64,000 nt of DNA. Source: Dokdonella_A soli. Lineage in GTDB: Bacteria > Pseudomonadota > Gammaproteobacteria > Xanthomonadales > Rhodanobacteraceae. Below are positions 1 through 9,115 of the stretch, one piece after another. The notes beneath the pieces were generated by a model. The model was not told where the DNA came from. It was given only the letters and a program-made list of their open reading frames with translations, and made no database searches. A program made the position numbers and the translations under genes. The stretch spans positions 62,001 to 126,000 of the forward strand of contig NZ_BAAAEU010000004.1 in NCBI RefSeq assembly GCF_039523175.1, given 5' to 3'. Numbering within the stretch: the first letter of the stretch is position 1; each line of letters starts with the position of its first letter.

Positions 1-1052
1 TCGGCGAACAGGATGCCGTTGTTGGCGATGATGCCGACCGGGTAGCCGTGGATGTGCGCGAAGCCGGTGACCAGGGTCTTGCCGTAGCGCGCCTTGAATT
101 CCTGCAGCTCGGAGCCATCGACGATGCGCGCGATGACCTCGCGGATGTCGAACGGGATGCGCGTGTCACGCGGCACACAGCCGTAGAGTTCCTCGGCGGG
201 GTAGAGCGGTTCGCGTGGCTCGCGCAGCGCGAGCGCGACGCTCTTCTTCCGGTTGAGGCTGGCAACGATGCCGCGCGCGATGTCGAGCGCATGTGCATCG
301 TTCTCCGCGAAATGATCGGCGACACCGGAGATCGAGGTGTGCACGTCCGCGCCGCCGAGCGTCTCCGCGTCGACGACCTCGCCGGTCGCGGCCTTCACCA
401 GCGGCGGGCCGCCGAGGAAGATCGTGCCCTGTTCCCTGACGATGATCGTTTCGTCGCTCATCGCCGGCACGTAGGCGCCGCCGGCCGTGCACGAGCCCAT
501 CACGACCGCGATCTGCGGGATGCCGAGCGCGCTCATGCGCGCCTGGTTGTAGAAGATGCGGCCGAAGTGTTCCTTGTCCGGGAACACCTCGTCCTGCAGC
601 GGCAGGAACGCGCCGCCGGAGTCGACGAGATACACGCAGGGCAGGCGGTTCTCGAGCGCGACTTCCTGCGCGCGCAGATGCTTCTTCACGGTCATCGGGA
701 AATAGGTGCCGCCCTTGACCGTCGCGTCGTTGGCGATTACCAGCACCTCGGTGCCGTTGACGCGGCCGATCCCGGTGATCACGCCGGCGCAGGGCGCGGC
801 GGCGTCGTACATCCCGTGTGCGGCCAGCGGCGACAGTTCGAGGAATGGCGAGCCCGGATCGAGCAGCGCGCGGATGCGCTCGCGCGGCAGCAGCTTGCCG
901 CGCTCGGTGTGCTTCGCGCGCGCCTTGTCACCACCGCCGAGCGCGGCGTTGGCCATCTCGGCGCGCAGGTCGTCGACGGTGCTGCGCAACTGCACGGCAT
1001 TGGCCTGGAAATCCGGACTGTGGGGATCGATCTTGCTGTCAAAGGGCGTCAT
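1..1052 (-). CDS. Acyl-CoA carboxylase carboxyltransferase (beta) subunit, probably 3-methylcrotonyl-CoA carboxylase; 3' end outside window
   Basis: Cytosolic biotin-dependent carboxyltransferase that moves the carboxyl group from carboxybiotin to an acyl-CoA, most likely 3-methylcrotonyl-CoA in leucine breakdown. The first 350 codons are present, against about 535 usual for the family. Reading from the ATG at 1052, the product begins MTPFDSKIDPHSPDFQANA, followed by the family's GKLLPRERI, VKGGTYFP, YLVDSGGAFLPLQ and GSCTAGGAYVPAMSDE stretches; the Gly-rich acyl-CoA and biotin pockets look intact. The methylcrotonyl specificity is inferred from the N-terminus and from the isovaleryl-CoA dehydrogenase and thiolase genes in the same window. 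A propionyl-CoA carboxylase beta subunit is the alternative. The biotin-carrying partner would lie to the left, outside the window. Confidence 0.9.
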   Translation of the reverse strand, partial: MTPFDSKIDPHSPDFQANAVQLRSTVDDLRAEMANAALGGGDKARAKHTERGKLLPRERIRALLDPGSPFLELSPLAAHGMYDAAAPCAGVITGIGRVNGTEVLVIANDATVKGGTYFPMTVKKHLRAQEVALENRLPCVYLVDSGGAFLPLQDEVFPDKEHFGRIFYNQARMSALGIPQIAVVMGSCTAGGAYVPAMSDETIIVREQGTIFLGGPPLVKAATGEVVDAETLGGADVHTSISGVADHFAENDAHALDIARGIVASLNRKKSVALALREPREPLYPAEELYGCVPRDTRIPFDIREVIARIVDGSELQEFKARYGKTLVTGFAHIHGYPVGIIANNGILFA

Positions 1053-1204
1053 GCAGGTATCCGCAAAGGCAGGCGAGCATCAAAACACAGCGATGGAGTT
1101 AGCGAAAGCGCACGCGGCCGAGCATGCGATCGGCAAAAACGCGACCGGCCGCGCGAGGCGGCCGGTGCGTCATCGGATCGCGGACGAACCGCGGCGATGA
1201 TGGA

Positions 1205-1711
1205 TCAGTGCTTCTCGTCCTTCTTGGCCGCGTCGGTTGCGGCGTCCTTCGCGTTCTTCGCGGTTTCGACGGCGTCATGGGCGACGGCCTTCGCGCCTTC
1301 CTTGACCTCGTGTCCGGCCGCCACGGCGGCCTGGCCAACTGCGGTCGCGCCTTCCTTGACGGCGGTGCCAGCGTTGCCGGCGGCTTCCTTGGTCGCATCG
1401 ACCGCATTCCCGGCTGCTTCCTTCGCCTTGTCGGCCGCGCTCTGGGTCGCGTCGGCAGCCTGACCGGCGGTAGCGGAGACGGCATTGCCGGCGTCCTGCG
1501 CGCCCTGCTTGGCAGCCTCGGCGGCCTTCTGGGCGGCTTCGGCGGTCTCGTCGGCCGCCTTCTTCGCGGCGGCCTGGGCGTCGGCGGCGGCCTGCTTGGT
1601 CGCGGCTGCGGCCTTGTCAGCTGCTTCCTGCGCCTGCTGCTGGGCATTGTCGCTGCATGCGGCGAGCGAAGTGACGAGAGCGGCGGCCAGGGCAATCTGC
1701 TTGATCTTCAT
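1205..1711 (-). CDS. Ala/Lys-rich small lipoprotein
   Basis: A 168-residue lipoprotein of unknown function. The start at 1711 is chosen over an upstream in-frame start because a GAGGGGAA ribosome site lies just before it and the product then begins with a classic lipoprotein signal peptide, MKIKQIALAAALVTSLAAC, with the lipobox cysteine at residue 19. The mature part is almost wholly Ala, Lys, Glu, Asp, Gln and Thr in 11-residue-like A-x-x-A-A-K patterns, so it should form a long amphipathic helix or coiled coil, as in LEA-like or Lpp-like proteins. Composition this biased gives weak homology evidence. It may be a periplasmic stress or envelope spacer protein. Confidence 0.8.
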   Translation of the reverse strand: MKIKQIALAAALVTSLAACSDNAQQQAQEAADKAAAATKQAAADAQAAAKKAADETAEAAQKAAEAAKQGAQDAGNAVSATAGQAADATQSAADKAKEAAGNAVDATKEAAGNAGTAVKEGATAVGQAAVAAGHEVKEGAKAVAHDAVETAKNAKDAATDAAKKDEKH

Positions 1712-1786
1712 CGGTGTTCCCCTCGGGTGTGGTGGCACAACGGACGGCGCGTCCATCGCGCCGCTGGTATTGAAGCAGTGCGGATC

Positions 1787-2962
1787 TTAAGCGAGTTCGA
1801 CCGCGATCGCAGTCGCCTCGCCGCCACCGATGCAGAGTGCGGCGACGCCGCGCTTGCCGCCGCGGTGCTGCAATGCATTGATCAGGGTCACGACCAGGCG
1901 CGCTCCACTGGCGCCGATCGGATGGCCGAGCGCGCAGGCACCGCCGTTGACGTTGAGCTTTTCATGGGGAATGCCGAGTTCCTTCATCGGCGCCATCGCG
2001 ACGACGGCGAACGCCTCATTGATCTCGAACAGGTCGACGTCGCCGACCTTCCAGCCGACCTTCTTCAGCAGCTTGTCGATCGCGCTGACCGGCGCCGTGG
2101 TGAACCACTGCGGTTCCTGCGAGTGCGTCGCGTGGCCGACGATGCGTGCGAGCGGCTTCAGCCCGCGCTTCTTCGCCTCGTCCGCGCTCATCACCACGGT
2201 CGCGGCAGCGCCGTCGGAGATGCTCGACGAGCTTGCCGCGGTGACGGTGCCGTTGTCCTTGCGGAACGCCGGCTTCAACGTCGGGATCTTCGCGATATCG
2301 GACTTGCCGGGTTGCTCGTCGGTCGCGAACTCGACCTCGCCCTTGCGCGTGGCGACCTTGACCGGAACGATCTCGTCGACGAACGCACCGGACGCGATCG
2401 CCGCCTGCGCACGCTTCACCGACTCGGCCGCGAACGCGTCCTGCTGCTCGCGTGTGAACTGATACTTGTCGGCGCAGTTCTCGGCGAACACGCCCATCGC
2501 CTTGCCGTCGTAGGGATTGGTCAGGCCGTCCCAGGCCATGTGGTCGACCAGCGCACCGTCGCCATAACGGATGCCGCTGCGCACCGGCGCCATGTGCGGC
2601 GCATTGGTCATCGATTCCATGCCACCGGCGACGACCACGTCGGCCGAGCCAGCCTTGATCAGGTCGTGCGCGAGCATGATCGCCTTCATGCCGGAACCGC
2701 AGACCTTGTTGATCGTGGTGCAGCCGGTCGCAGGCGGCAGGCCGGCTGCAAGCGCGGCCTGGCGCGCAGGCGCCTGGCCGAGATTGGCCGGCAGCACACA
2801 GCCCATGATGACTTCGGACACGTCGTTCGCGGCCACGCCGGCCTGTTCGAGAGCGGCCTTGATCGTGGTCGCGCCCAGCGTCGGCGTCGGTACGCCGGTG
2901 AACTGGCCGAGGAAGGAACCGATCGCGGTGCGCTTGGCGCCGACGATGACGATATCGGACAT
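1787..2962 (-). CDS. Acetyl-CoA C-acetyltransferase (thiolase)
   Basis: A 391-residue thiolase of normal length that cleaves acetoacetyl-CoA or condenses two acetyl-CoA, in the cytosol. The nucleophilic Cys88 lies in INKVCGSGMKA, the histidine in the NEAFA motif, and the second catalytic Cys in GGACALGHPIGASGAR near the C-terminus. The start at 2962 follows a GGAGG ribosome site and gives the usual MSDIVIVGAKRT beginning. It lies in the same orientation as the carboxylase subunit, with the lipoprotein gene between, and would complete leucine or fatty-acid breakdown. The substrate chain-length preference (acetoacetyl-CoA versus longer 3-ketoacyl-CoA) cannot be decided from sequence alone. Confidence 0.95.
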   Translation of the reverse strand: MSDIVIVGAKRTAIGSFLGQFTGVPTPTLGATTIKAALEQAGVAANDVSEVIMGCVLPANLGQAPARQAALAAGLPPATGCTTINKVCGSGMKAIMLAHDLIKAGSADVVVAGGMESMTNAPHMAPVRSGIRYGDGALVDHMAWDGLTNPYDGKAMGVFAENCADKYQFTREQQDAFAAESVKRAQAAIASGAFVDEIVPVKVATRKGEVEFATDEQPGKSDIAKIPTLKPAFRKDNGTVTAASSSSISDGAAATVVMSADEAKKRGLKPLARIVGHATHSQEPQWFTTAPVSAIDKLLKKVGWKVGDVDLFEINEAFAVVAMAPMKELGIPHEKLNVNGGACALGHPIGASGARLVVTLINALQHRGGKRGVAALCIGGGEATAIAVELA

Positions 2963-3109
2963 GGAAAACCTCCAGATAATGATGCGCTGCGGGCACCACA
3001 TCGGGTGCCGGGAACCGCCGAATTATGCGCGCCTTCGTTGCGCTGCGGCAATTCTCGAAGCGGGCTGTCGCGGCTTGTTCTGCCGGCGAGGTCGGGCTAG
3101 CCTGCGTCG

Positions 3110-6100
3110 ATGCCGGGCAGGGGGTGGACAGCGATCTCGCGGGCGGCGCGTGCAGTCGCGTACGTCAGTGCGTGCGCGCTCGTTTCGATCGCGTCCGCGG
3201 TGGCCGGCGAGGTGCCGGGCATCGAGCAGATCCGCTTTCGCACCTACAGCATGGCGCAGGGTTTGCCGCAGGCGACCACGCGCGCGATCGCACAGGACAG
3301 CACCGGCTTCCTCTGGATCGGCACGCAGGACGGTCTTGCCCGCTTCGACGGCTACGGCTTCAACGTCTACCGGCACGATCGCAACGATGCCGGGTCGCTG
3401 TCCGACAACCACATCAGCGGTCTCGTCGCTGACACGGACGGCGTGCTGTGGGTGGGTACGCAGTCCGGAGGTGTCGATCGCTACGAACCCGATCTCGACC
3501 GGTTCATCGGCTACCGCAGCGATCCCGGCCGCGCTGATTCGCTGGCCTCGAACAACGTAACGGCCCTGCTTCTCGACCGTGATCGGCGCCTTTGGGTGAC
3601 GAGCGCGGGTGGCCGTCTGCAATGGTTCGATCGCGCCGCCGGCACCTGGCGCGACTCGGGGCTGGGCGAACGGCCCGAGTTGCGCATGGTGCGCGCGATG
3701 CTCCAGTTGCGCGATGGCAGCCTGCTGCTCGGCACGCTCGACGGGCTCTGGCGCGTGGACGGCGAGCGCCGCGCCATGCAGGAACTGCGCGCCGGCGCGG
3801 AAGGTTCGCTCAACGTCCACGCCCTCGCGGAAGGGCCGGACGGTTCGCTCTGGGCAGGCACGGCCGATTCGGGCTTGTACCGGTTCGATGCCAGCGGCAA
3901 GCCGATTTCGCACTACGCGCACGATGCCGCCGCCGATCCGGCGACGACGTTGCCCGACGATGCGGTGCGCAGCCTGCTGTTCGACCGCGATGGAGCGTTG
4001 TGGATCGCCAGCAACGCCAGCGGTCTGGCGCGGCTGGACGTTGCCCGCGAGCGCTTCGTCCAGTACCTGCACGATCCGGCGCGGTCGGACGGGATCGCGG
4101 CGAACCGTCTGTCGAACCTGTTCGAGGAGCGTCACGGACTGCTGGTCGTCGGGTCATGGGTGAACGGATTCAGCATTCATGACCCGCGCACCCGCGCCTT
4201 CGTCCAGATCGACAGTGTCGCCGGCGACGCGCGCACGCTGCCGGCGCGCCTCGCACCGACCGTACTCGCCGACCCGGACGGGTCGCTGTGGGCCGGCATC
4301 CTCGAAGGCGGCGGCCTGGTTCGTCTCGATCTCGCCCGCGGTGTCGTCCAGCGCAATACGCACGACCCCCGGCGCCCCGACAGCCTCGCCCACAACTTCG
4401 TGCAGTACCTCACGCGGTCACGCGACGGCAGCCTGTGGATCGCCATGCAGGGCGGGGGGCTGGACCGCATGCGCCCGGGCACCCGTGTCTTCGAGCATGC
4501 ACGCCACGATCCGAACCATCCGGACAGTCTTGCCTCGGATGCCTTGCTGTTCGTCTACGAAGACAGCGCCGGCACGCAATGGGTGGGCACCGCCGACCGC
4601 GGCCTCGAAGAGCGCTGCGCCGGTTGCGCCGGATTCCGGCACCATCACCATGATCCGGCGGATCCCGACAGCATCGCCGACAACGCGGTCAGTTCCGTCC
4701 TGGAAACGCGCGCCGGCGATCTGTGGGTCGGCACTCGTCTCGGCCTCGACCGCTACGATCGCGCAAGCGGCCGCTTCGAGCATTTCCATTCGAAAGCCAA
4801 CGATCCTGCTTCGCTCGGCAGCGACCTGATCACGGTGCTGACCGAGGACAGTCGAGGCGAACTCTGGATCGGCACCCAGGGCGGCGGTATCAGCCATCGT
4901 ACGACCGGTACGGATGGCCGCTCGCGCTTCGAGACCATCGACAGCCATGTCGGGCTGGCCGCCGATGCGATCGGTGCGATCGTCGAGGATGCAACGGGGC
5001 AGCTGTGGATCAGCACCACGGCCGGCATCAGCCGCATCGACCGCGATGGCCGCCACATCGCCAACTACGGTGCGCACGACGGCGCGCAGGATCTCGGCTA
5101 TTGGGTCAACTCATCGACGCGCCTGCAGGACGGCCGCATCGTCTTCGGTGGACTCGCCGGCATCACCGCGTTCGATCCGGCCGCGGTCGAAACGCCGATG
5201 GTGCCCGAACCGGTCGTGACCGGCATGCTGCTCAGGAACGTGCCGGTCCCGCTGCGCTGGCGGGCGGCGGACTCGCCGCTCGAGCGAAGCCTGTGGCGCA
5301 GCCGCGCGGTGGACCTGGCGCACGACCAGAACAACGTCACGTTCGAGTTCAGCGCCCTAGCGTTCTCCGATCCGGAATCGATGCGTTACGCCTACCGGCT
5401 CGATGGCCACGATGCGCAATGGATCGAGACGCCGTCCAGCCGGCGGCTGGCCACTTACACCGACCTGCCGACCGGCCGCTACGAGTTGCGCGTGCGTGCG
5501 CGGCACGATGGAGGCGCGTGGAGCGAGCGCGAGGCGCGCGTCGCCGTGCAGGTGCGGCCGTCGCCGTGGGCGTCGCGACAAGCTTATCCGCTGTACACGC
5601 TGGCTTTGCTCGGCATGATCGCGCTCACCGTGTCGCGGGTACGCGCCGATATGCGCCGTCGCCGTGCTGCGCGAGAGGCGATCCGTCTCAGCGAAGAGCG
5701 CCTCAAGCTCGCCTTGTGGGGCAGCGGCAGCGAGATGTGGGATATCGATCTGGTGACCGGCCGCATGCATCGCGACAACCAGCTCGAACATCTTGCCGCG
5801 AGCCGCGAGGCGGCCGAGCAGACGGTTACCGCCTACCGGCCCTTCGTGCATCCTGACGACATCGACGAGTTCGAGCGTTCGTTTGCCGCGCACGTCAGGG
5901 GCGAGACGACGGCATTCGAAGCCAGCTATCGCACCCAGAACCTGCAGCACGACTGGGTATGGATATGGACCCGCGGCCGCGTCGTGCAGCACGATGAGCG
6001 GGGCCGCGCCGTGCGCATGAGCGGAACCACGTCCGATATCGACGCGCTGGAGAGGGCGCTGCGCGATCTGCGCACGCTCAACGAGCATCTCGAGTCGCGC

Positions 6101-6940
6101 GTCGAGCAGCGTACTGCGGATCTGCGCGGCGCGAACGTCGAACTGCGCAACACGCTGGAGCGGCTGACCCTCGCGCAGCGCCAATTGGTGGAAGCCGAGA
6201 AGCTGGCTTCGCTGGGTGGCATGGTCGCGGGCATCGCGCATGAGATCAACACGCCGCTCGGCATCGGCGTGACCGCGGCCTCGCATCTGCAGGAAGAAGC
6301 GCGGCGCATATCGCGCCTGCTTGGCGCCGGCCAGCTCACGGGAAAAGAGATGGAGCAGTTCGAGCGCAGCGCGCGCACGAGTTCCGAACTGATTCTGCGC
6401 AACCTGCAGCGCGCCGACCGCCTGGTGCGGAGTTTCAAGCAAGTTGCGGTCGACCAGTCCAGCGAGGATCGCCGCGTCGTCGATCTCGGTGCCAACCTCA
6501 GCGAGATCCTGACCACGCTGGGCCCGAGCCTGAAGAAGGGGCAGCACCGCGTCGAACTCGATTGCCCGAGCGGCCTCGTGGTCGAAACCGCGCCGGGTGC
6601 GCTGTACCAGATCGTCACCAATCTGGTGATGAATTCGCTCCTGCACGGTTTCGATGCCGGAAAACCCGGCGGCATCCGCATCACGGTACGCCGGCAAGAG
6701 CACGGCGTACTGATCGACTACGTCGACAACGGTCGCGGCATGGATGACGCGACCCGCGCACGCATCTTCGAACCGTTCTTCACGACGCGCCGCGGGCAGG
6801 GCGGATCAGGCCTCGGCATGCCGATCGTCTACAGCCTGGTTACGCAGGTCCTGCATGGCAGCATCGAGTGCGAGAGCGCGCCCGGTTCGGGGGCGCGCTT
6901 CCTCATTCGCTTCATGGCCGACATGCAGCAGCGCGCCTGA
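3110..6940 (+). CDS. Two-component sensor histidine kinase with periplasmic Reg_prop beta-propeller, Y_Y_Y and PAS domains
   Basis: A 1276-residue membrane sensor kinase. An N-terminal signal peptide (about residues 10-33) leads into repeated beta-propeller blades of the W(I/V)GT..G(L/G)..(Y/R)D type (about 45-690), a Y_Y_Y module (about 740-805), one membrane helix (about 825-842), a PAS domain (about 860-985), a linking coiled coil and the kinase core. The phospho-accepting His1044 sits in GIAHEINTPLG. The ATP-binding lid shows NLVMNSL, DNGRGM and GGSGLGMPI. Unlike hybrid kinases of this class there is no receiver domain, so it must phosphorylate a separate regulator. The convergent HD-GYP regulator downstream is a candidate, though pairing is not proven. 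The ligand is unknown; such propellers often sense carbohydrates. Confidence 0.93.
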   Translation: MPGRGWTAISRAARAVAYVSACALVSIASAVAGEVPGIEQIRFRTYSMAQGLPQATTRAIAQDSTGFLWIGTQDGLARFDGYGFNVYRHDRNDAGSLSDNHISGLVADTDGVLWVGTQSGGVDRYEPDLDRFIGYRSDPGRADSLASNNVTALLLDRDRRLWVTSAGGRLQWFDRAAGTWRDSGLGERPELRMVRAMLQLRDGSLLLGTLDGLWRVDGERRAMQELRAGAEGSLNVHALAEGPDGSLWAGTADSGLYRFDASGKPISHYAHDAAADPATTLPDDAVRSLLFDRDGALWIASNASGLARLDVARERFVQYLHDPARSDGIAANRLSNLFEERHGLLVVGSWVNGFSIHDPRTRAFVQIDSVAGDARTLPARLAPTVLADPDGSLWAGILEGGGLVRLDLARGVVQRNTHDPRRPDSLAHNFVQYLTRSRDGSLWIAMQGGGLDRMRPGTRVFEHARHDPNHPDSLASDALLFVYEDSAGTQWVGTADRGLEERCAGCAGFRHHHHDPADPDSIADNAVSSVLETRAGDLWVGTRLGLDRYDRASGRFEHFHSKANDPASLGSDLITVLTEDSRGELWIGTQGGGISHRTTGTDGRSRFETIDSHVGLAADAIGAIVEDATGQLWISTTAGISRIDRDGRHIANYGAHDGAQDLGYWVNSSTRLQDGRIVFGGLAGITAFDPAAVETPMVPEPVVTGMLLRNVPVPLRWRAADSPLERSLWRSRAVDLAHDQNNVTFEFSALAFSDPESMRYAYRLDGHDAQWIETPSSRRLATYTDLPTGRYELRVRARHDGGAWSEREARVAVQVRPSPWASRQAYPLYTLALLGMIALTVSRVRADMRRRRAAREAIRLSEERLKLALWGSGSEMWDIDLVTGRMHRDNQLEHLAASREAAEQTVTAYRPFVHPDDIDEFERSFAAHVRGETTAFEASYRTQNLQHDWVWIWTRGRVVQHDERGRAVRMSGTTSDIDALERALRDLRTLNEHLESRVEQRTADLRGANVELRNTLERLTLAQRQLVEAEKLASLGGMVAGIAHEINTPLGIGVTAASHLQEEARRISRLLGAGQLTGKEMEQFERSARTSSELILRNLQRADRLVRSFKQVAVDQSSEDRRVVDLGANLSEILTTLGPSLKKGQHRVELDCPSGLVVETAPGALYQIVTNLVMNSLLHGFDAGKPGGIRITVRRQEHGVLIDYVDNGRGMDDATRARIFEPFFTTRRGQGGSGLGMPIVYSLVTQVLHGSIECESAPGSGARFLIRFMADMQQRA

Positions 6941-6994
6941 CGGCTTTTCAGTGGAGACCGATCACCCGGAAGGAGAGGGCTCCGGCGCGGCCGG

Positions 6995-8521
6995 TCAGTC
7001 GGGCAGCTTCTCGCGCAGTGCGAGCGCTTCGTCCCAATGCTCGAACAGGCGATCGACCACATCCGGATCGAACTTGCGCCCGCGTTGCTCCTGCATGTAG
7101 GCGCGGATGCGTTCGGGAGACCATGACTGCTTGTAGCAGCGCTTGCTGCCGAGCGCATCGAACACGTCGGCCACCATGGTGATGCGTCCGCTGATCGGAA
7201 TCGCGGAACCGGACAATCCCTGCGGATAGCCACTGCCGTCCCAGTTCTCGTGATGCGAGGCGGCGATTTCCGCGGCGAGGCGCAGGATCGGGCGATGGGA
7301 GCTTGCCAGCAGGCGAGCGCCGAGCTCGGCGTGCGTGCGCATCACTGCCACTTCTTCGGGCGTGTGCGCGCCGGGTTTGTTGAGGATCTGATCGGGGATG
7401 CCGATCTTGCCGATGTCGTGCAGCGGCGCCGCGTAGCGCAGCGTCTCGCACAGTTCCGGCGCGACACCGAGCGCGCGACCGAGCAGTTCGGCGAGCATGC
7501 CGACGCGGCGCACATGGTTCGCCGTTTCCTGCGAGCGGGTTTCCGCGGCGCCGGCGAGCAGGTAGACCATCTCCAATTGCGAGGACAGCAGCTCGTCGTT
7601 GAGATGCAGGTTGTCGAACGCGATCGAGACGTTGGTGCAGAACAGCTCGACGAGCTTGTATTCGAGCGGCGACAGGTTCCAGCTCTCGCCGACGAACAGC
7701 AGGCTCTCGGTCTGATGGCTGTCGATGAAATGCAGCACGTAGTGATCGCGATCGAAGTGATGGCTCTTGCTGTGCCAGGCGTCGCGCAGCGAATCGACGA
7801 TCGCCGTGGGCAGCCGGTCCGCGGCATTGGCATTGATGAGGCGGCGGTATTCACCGGTTGCCGCGGCGATGCGGAACTGCTCGGGCTGTCCGCCATTGCG
7901 GCGATCGACGGTGCAGTACAGCGCACCGCGATCCATGCCGGCGAGGTCGGTGAGCTGGGCGAGCACGGCCGAGGCGAAATCGTGAGAAGTCTGTCGCGAG
8001 AACACCTGCGCCGACGCGCGGATCACGTTCTCCAGGCCCTGCCGGTGCGCCTCGATGGTGCGCATGTCGCGATAGGCGCGCAGCGCCGCATACATCGTCG
8101 TAGCCAGCTTCTGCGCAGTGAGTTCGGTCTTTTCCTTGTAGTCGTTGATGTCGTAGGCGGCGATGACCTCGTGCTCGGGCGCCTGGCCGGCCTGGCCGGT
8201 GCGCAGCACGATGCGCACGAACGTGTTGCCGAGCTCTTCGCGGATGGCGCGTACGAGGTCGAGCCCGGCCTGTTCCGATTCCATCACCACGTCGAGCAGC
8301 ACGACCGCGATATCCGAATGCCGGCGCAGCAGGTCGAGCGCTTCCGCCGAGGAATGCGCGCTGAGAAACTCTATGCCGCGATTTTCGAAGCGGAAGTGGC
8401 CGAACACGAGGTGGGTGACGTCGTGCACTTCCGGCTCGTCGTCGACAATAAGAACTTTCCAGGGTAAGGGCCCCTGTTCGGTCTCCGCAGCGAACTGCAG
8501 GTTGTCGTTGCTCCGGCTCAC
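6995..8521 (-). CDS. Response regulator with DUF3369 and HD-GYP c-di-GMP phosphodiesterase domains
   Basis: A 508-residue cytosolic protein: receiver domain (about 20-145, acidic pair in LIVDDEPE and phospho-acceptor Asp77 in VVLLDVVM), a DUF3369 segment (about 150-320), then an HD-GYP domain with LHDIGKIGIPDQ and HHENWDGSGYPQGLSG, the family's metal and GYP motifs. It should hydrolyse cyclic di-GMP when switched by phosphorylation. It starts at a GTG with a GGAGGG just before it and no good alternative downstream. It converges on the propeller kinase with a 54-base gap. Lowering cyclic di-GMP commonly affects motility and exopolysaccharide, and a large exopolysaccharide locus follows nearby, but that link is inference. 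Confidence 0.93.
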   Translation of the reverse strand: MSRSNDNLQFAAETEQGPLPWKVLIVDDEPEVHDVTHLVFGHFRFENRGIEFLSAHSSAEALDLLRRHSDIAVVLLDVVMESEQAGLDLVRAIREELGNTFVRIVLRTGQAGQAPEHEVIAAYDINDYKEKTELTAQKLATTMYAALRAYRDMRTIEAHRQGLENVIRASAQVFSRQTSHDFASAVLAQLTDLAGMDRGALYCTVDRRNGGQPEQFRIAAATGEYRRLINANAADRLPTAIVDSLRDAWHSKSHHFDRDHYVLHFIDSHQTESLLFVGESWNLSPLEYKLVELFCTNVSIAFDNLHLNDELLSSQLEMVYLLAGAAETRSQETANHVRRVGMLAELLGRALGVAPELCETLRYAAPLHDIGKIGIPDQILNKPGAHTPEEVAVMRTHAELGARLLASSHRPILRLAAEIAASHHENWDGSGYPQGLSGSAIPISGRITMVADVFDALGSKRCYKQSWSPERIRAYMQEQRGRKFDPDVVDRLFEHWDEALALREKLPD

Positions 8522-8691
8522 CCCTCCGCCCCGTGTACGGTGGACTGCGGCAGTCTACTCCCGCGAACGCGGGTTGCGGGCTCGCGCTGAGCGGAAATTC
8601 GGTGTGAAGCGGCGCGTCCCCCAGGGTCTATGGGCGCCCCGAATCGCCGAATCGGAACCGGATCTGCCATCCGCAGGCTATCCGTTGGGCC

Positions 8692-9115
8692 CTAGAACGT
8701 GACCGTGACGAGATGGTGTCGCTGTAGTTGCCGCGCGGCCACGGAGGGTCGCGGGTATCCCGACCGTACGCCGTCACGCTGCTGCCGGTCCGGTCAGTGT
8801 GTTGGTCTTCAAGGCATTACCCAGCGCAGACAGCGGGCGTTGTCCGGGTGGAGCTCGCAGTTGATACCGCGTAGCTGCCGACGCCTGCCATGCGCCTTGT
8901 ACTGCCGGATGCATGCCGGCCATTGTTGAGGCCGACCTGCCAAGCGGTGCGATAGGTGCACGTCGTGCTGATCGTTGAGACCTGGTCGCGATTCGCCGTG
9001 AGCAGGCCAGGCGCGCTGCGAAAATCGAGATCGATGGCAGTCGTCAGGCGGCATTGCGGCTGTGGCGACCGCATAGGCGGTGAACGGGAACGTTGCGTTG
9101 TTGGCGGCCCCGCAC
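8692..9115 (-). pseudogene. Frameshifted spore coat protein U (SCPU) domain gene relic
   Basis: Read on the minus strand in several frames, this stretch reconstructs most of an SCPU/fimbria-like secreted domain. One frame gives IDLDFRSAPGLLTANRDQ, then TTCTY, VGLNNG, STRRMAG and GSYAV. The next gives ELHPDNARCLRW. Another gives NALKTNTLTG, SVTAYGR and GNYSDTI, and the last ends VTVTF followed by a TAG at 8692-8694. At least four frameshifts separate these pieces, so no intact protein can be made. The signal-peptide end is missing, replaced by the decayed IS3 sequence. SCPU proteins are normally secreted subunits of chaperone-usher systems; no chaperone or usher gene is nearby. Confidence 0.7.

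Noticed and set aside
48..1463. A 471-codon plus-strand open frame across the left edge
   Set aside because: It is antisense to the carboxylase subunit and the lipoprotein, both with clear family motifs. High GC keeps the opposite frame open; its product is Arg/Ala/Asp-rich with no motif.
1124..3100. A 658-codon plus-strand frame
   Set aside because: It covers the lipoprotein and the thiolase in antisense and has no recognisable domain.
5357..6703. A 448-codon minus-strand frame
   Set aside because: Antisense to the kinase C-terminal half; composition matches a GC-driven shadow.
7250..8467. A 405-codon plus-strand frame
   Set aside because: Antisense to the HD-GYP regulator, whose motifs are unambiguous.
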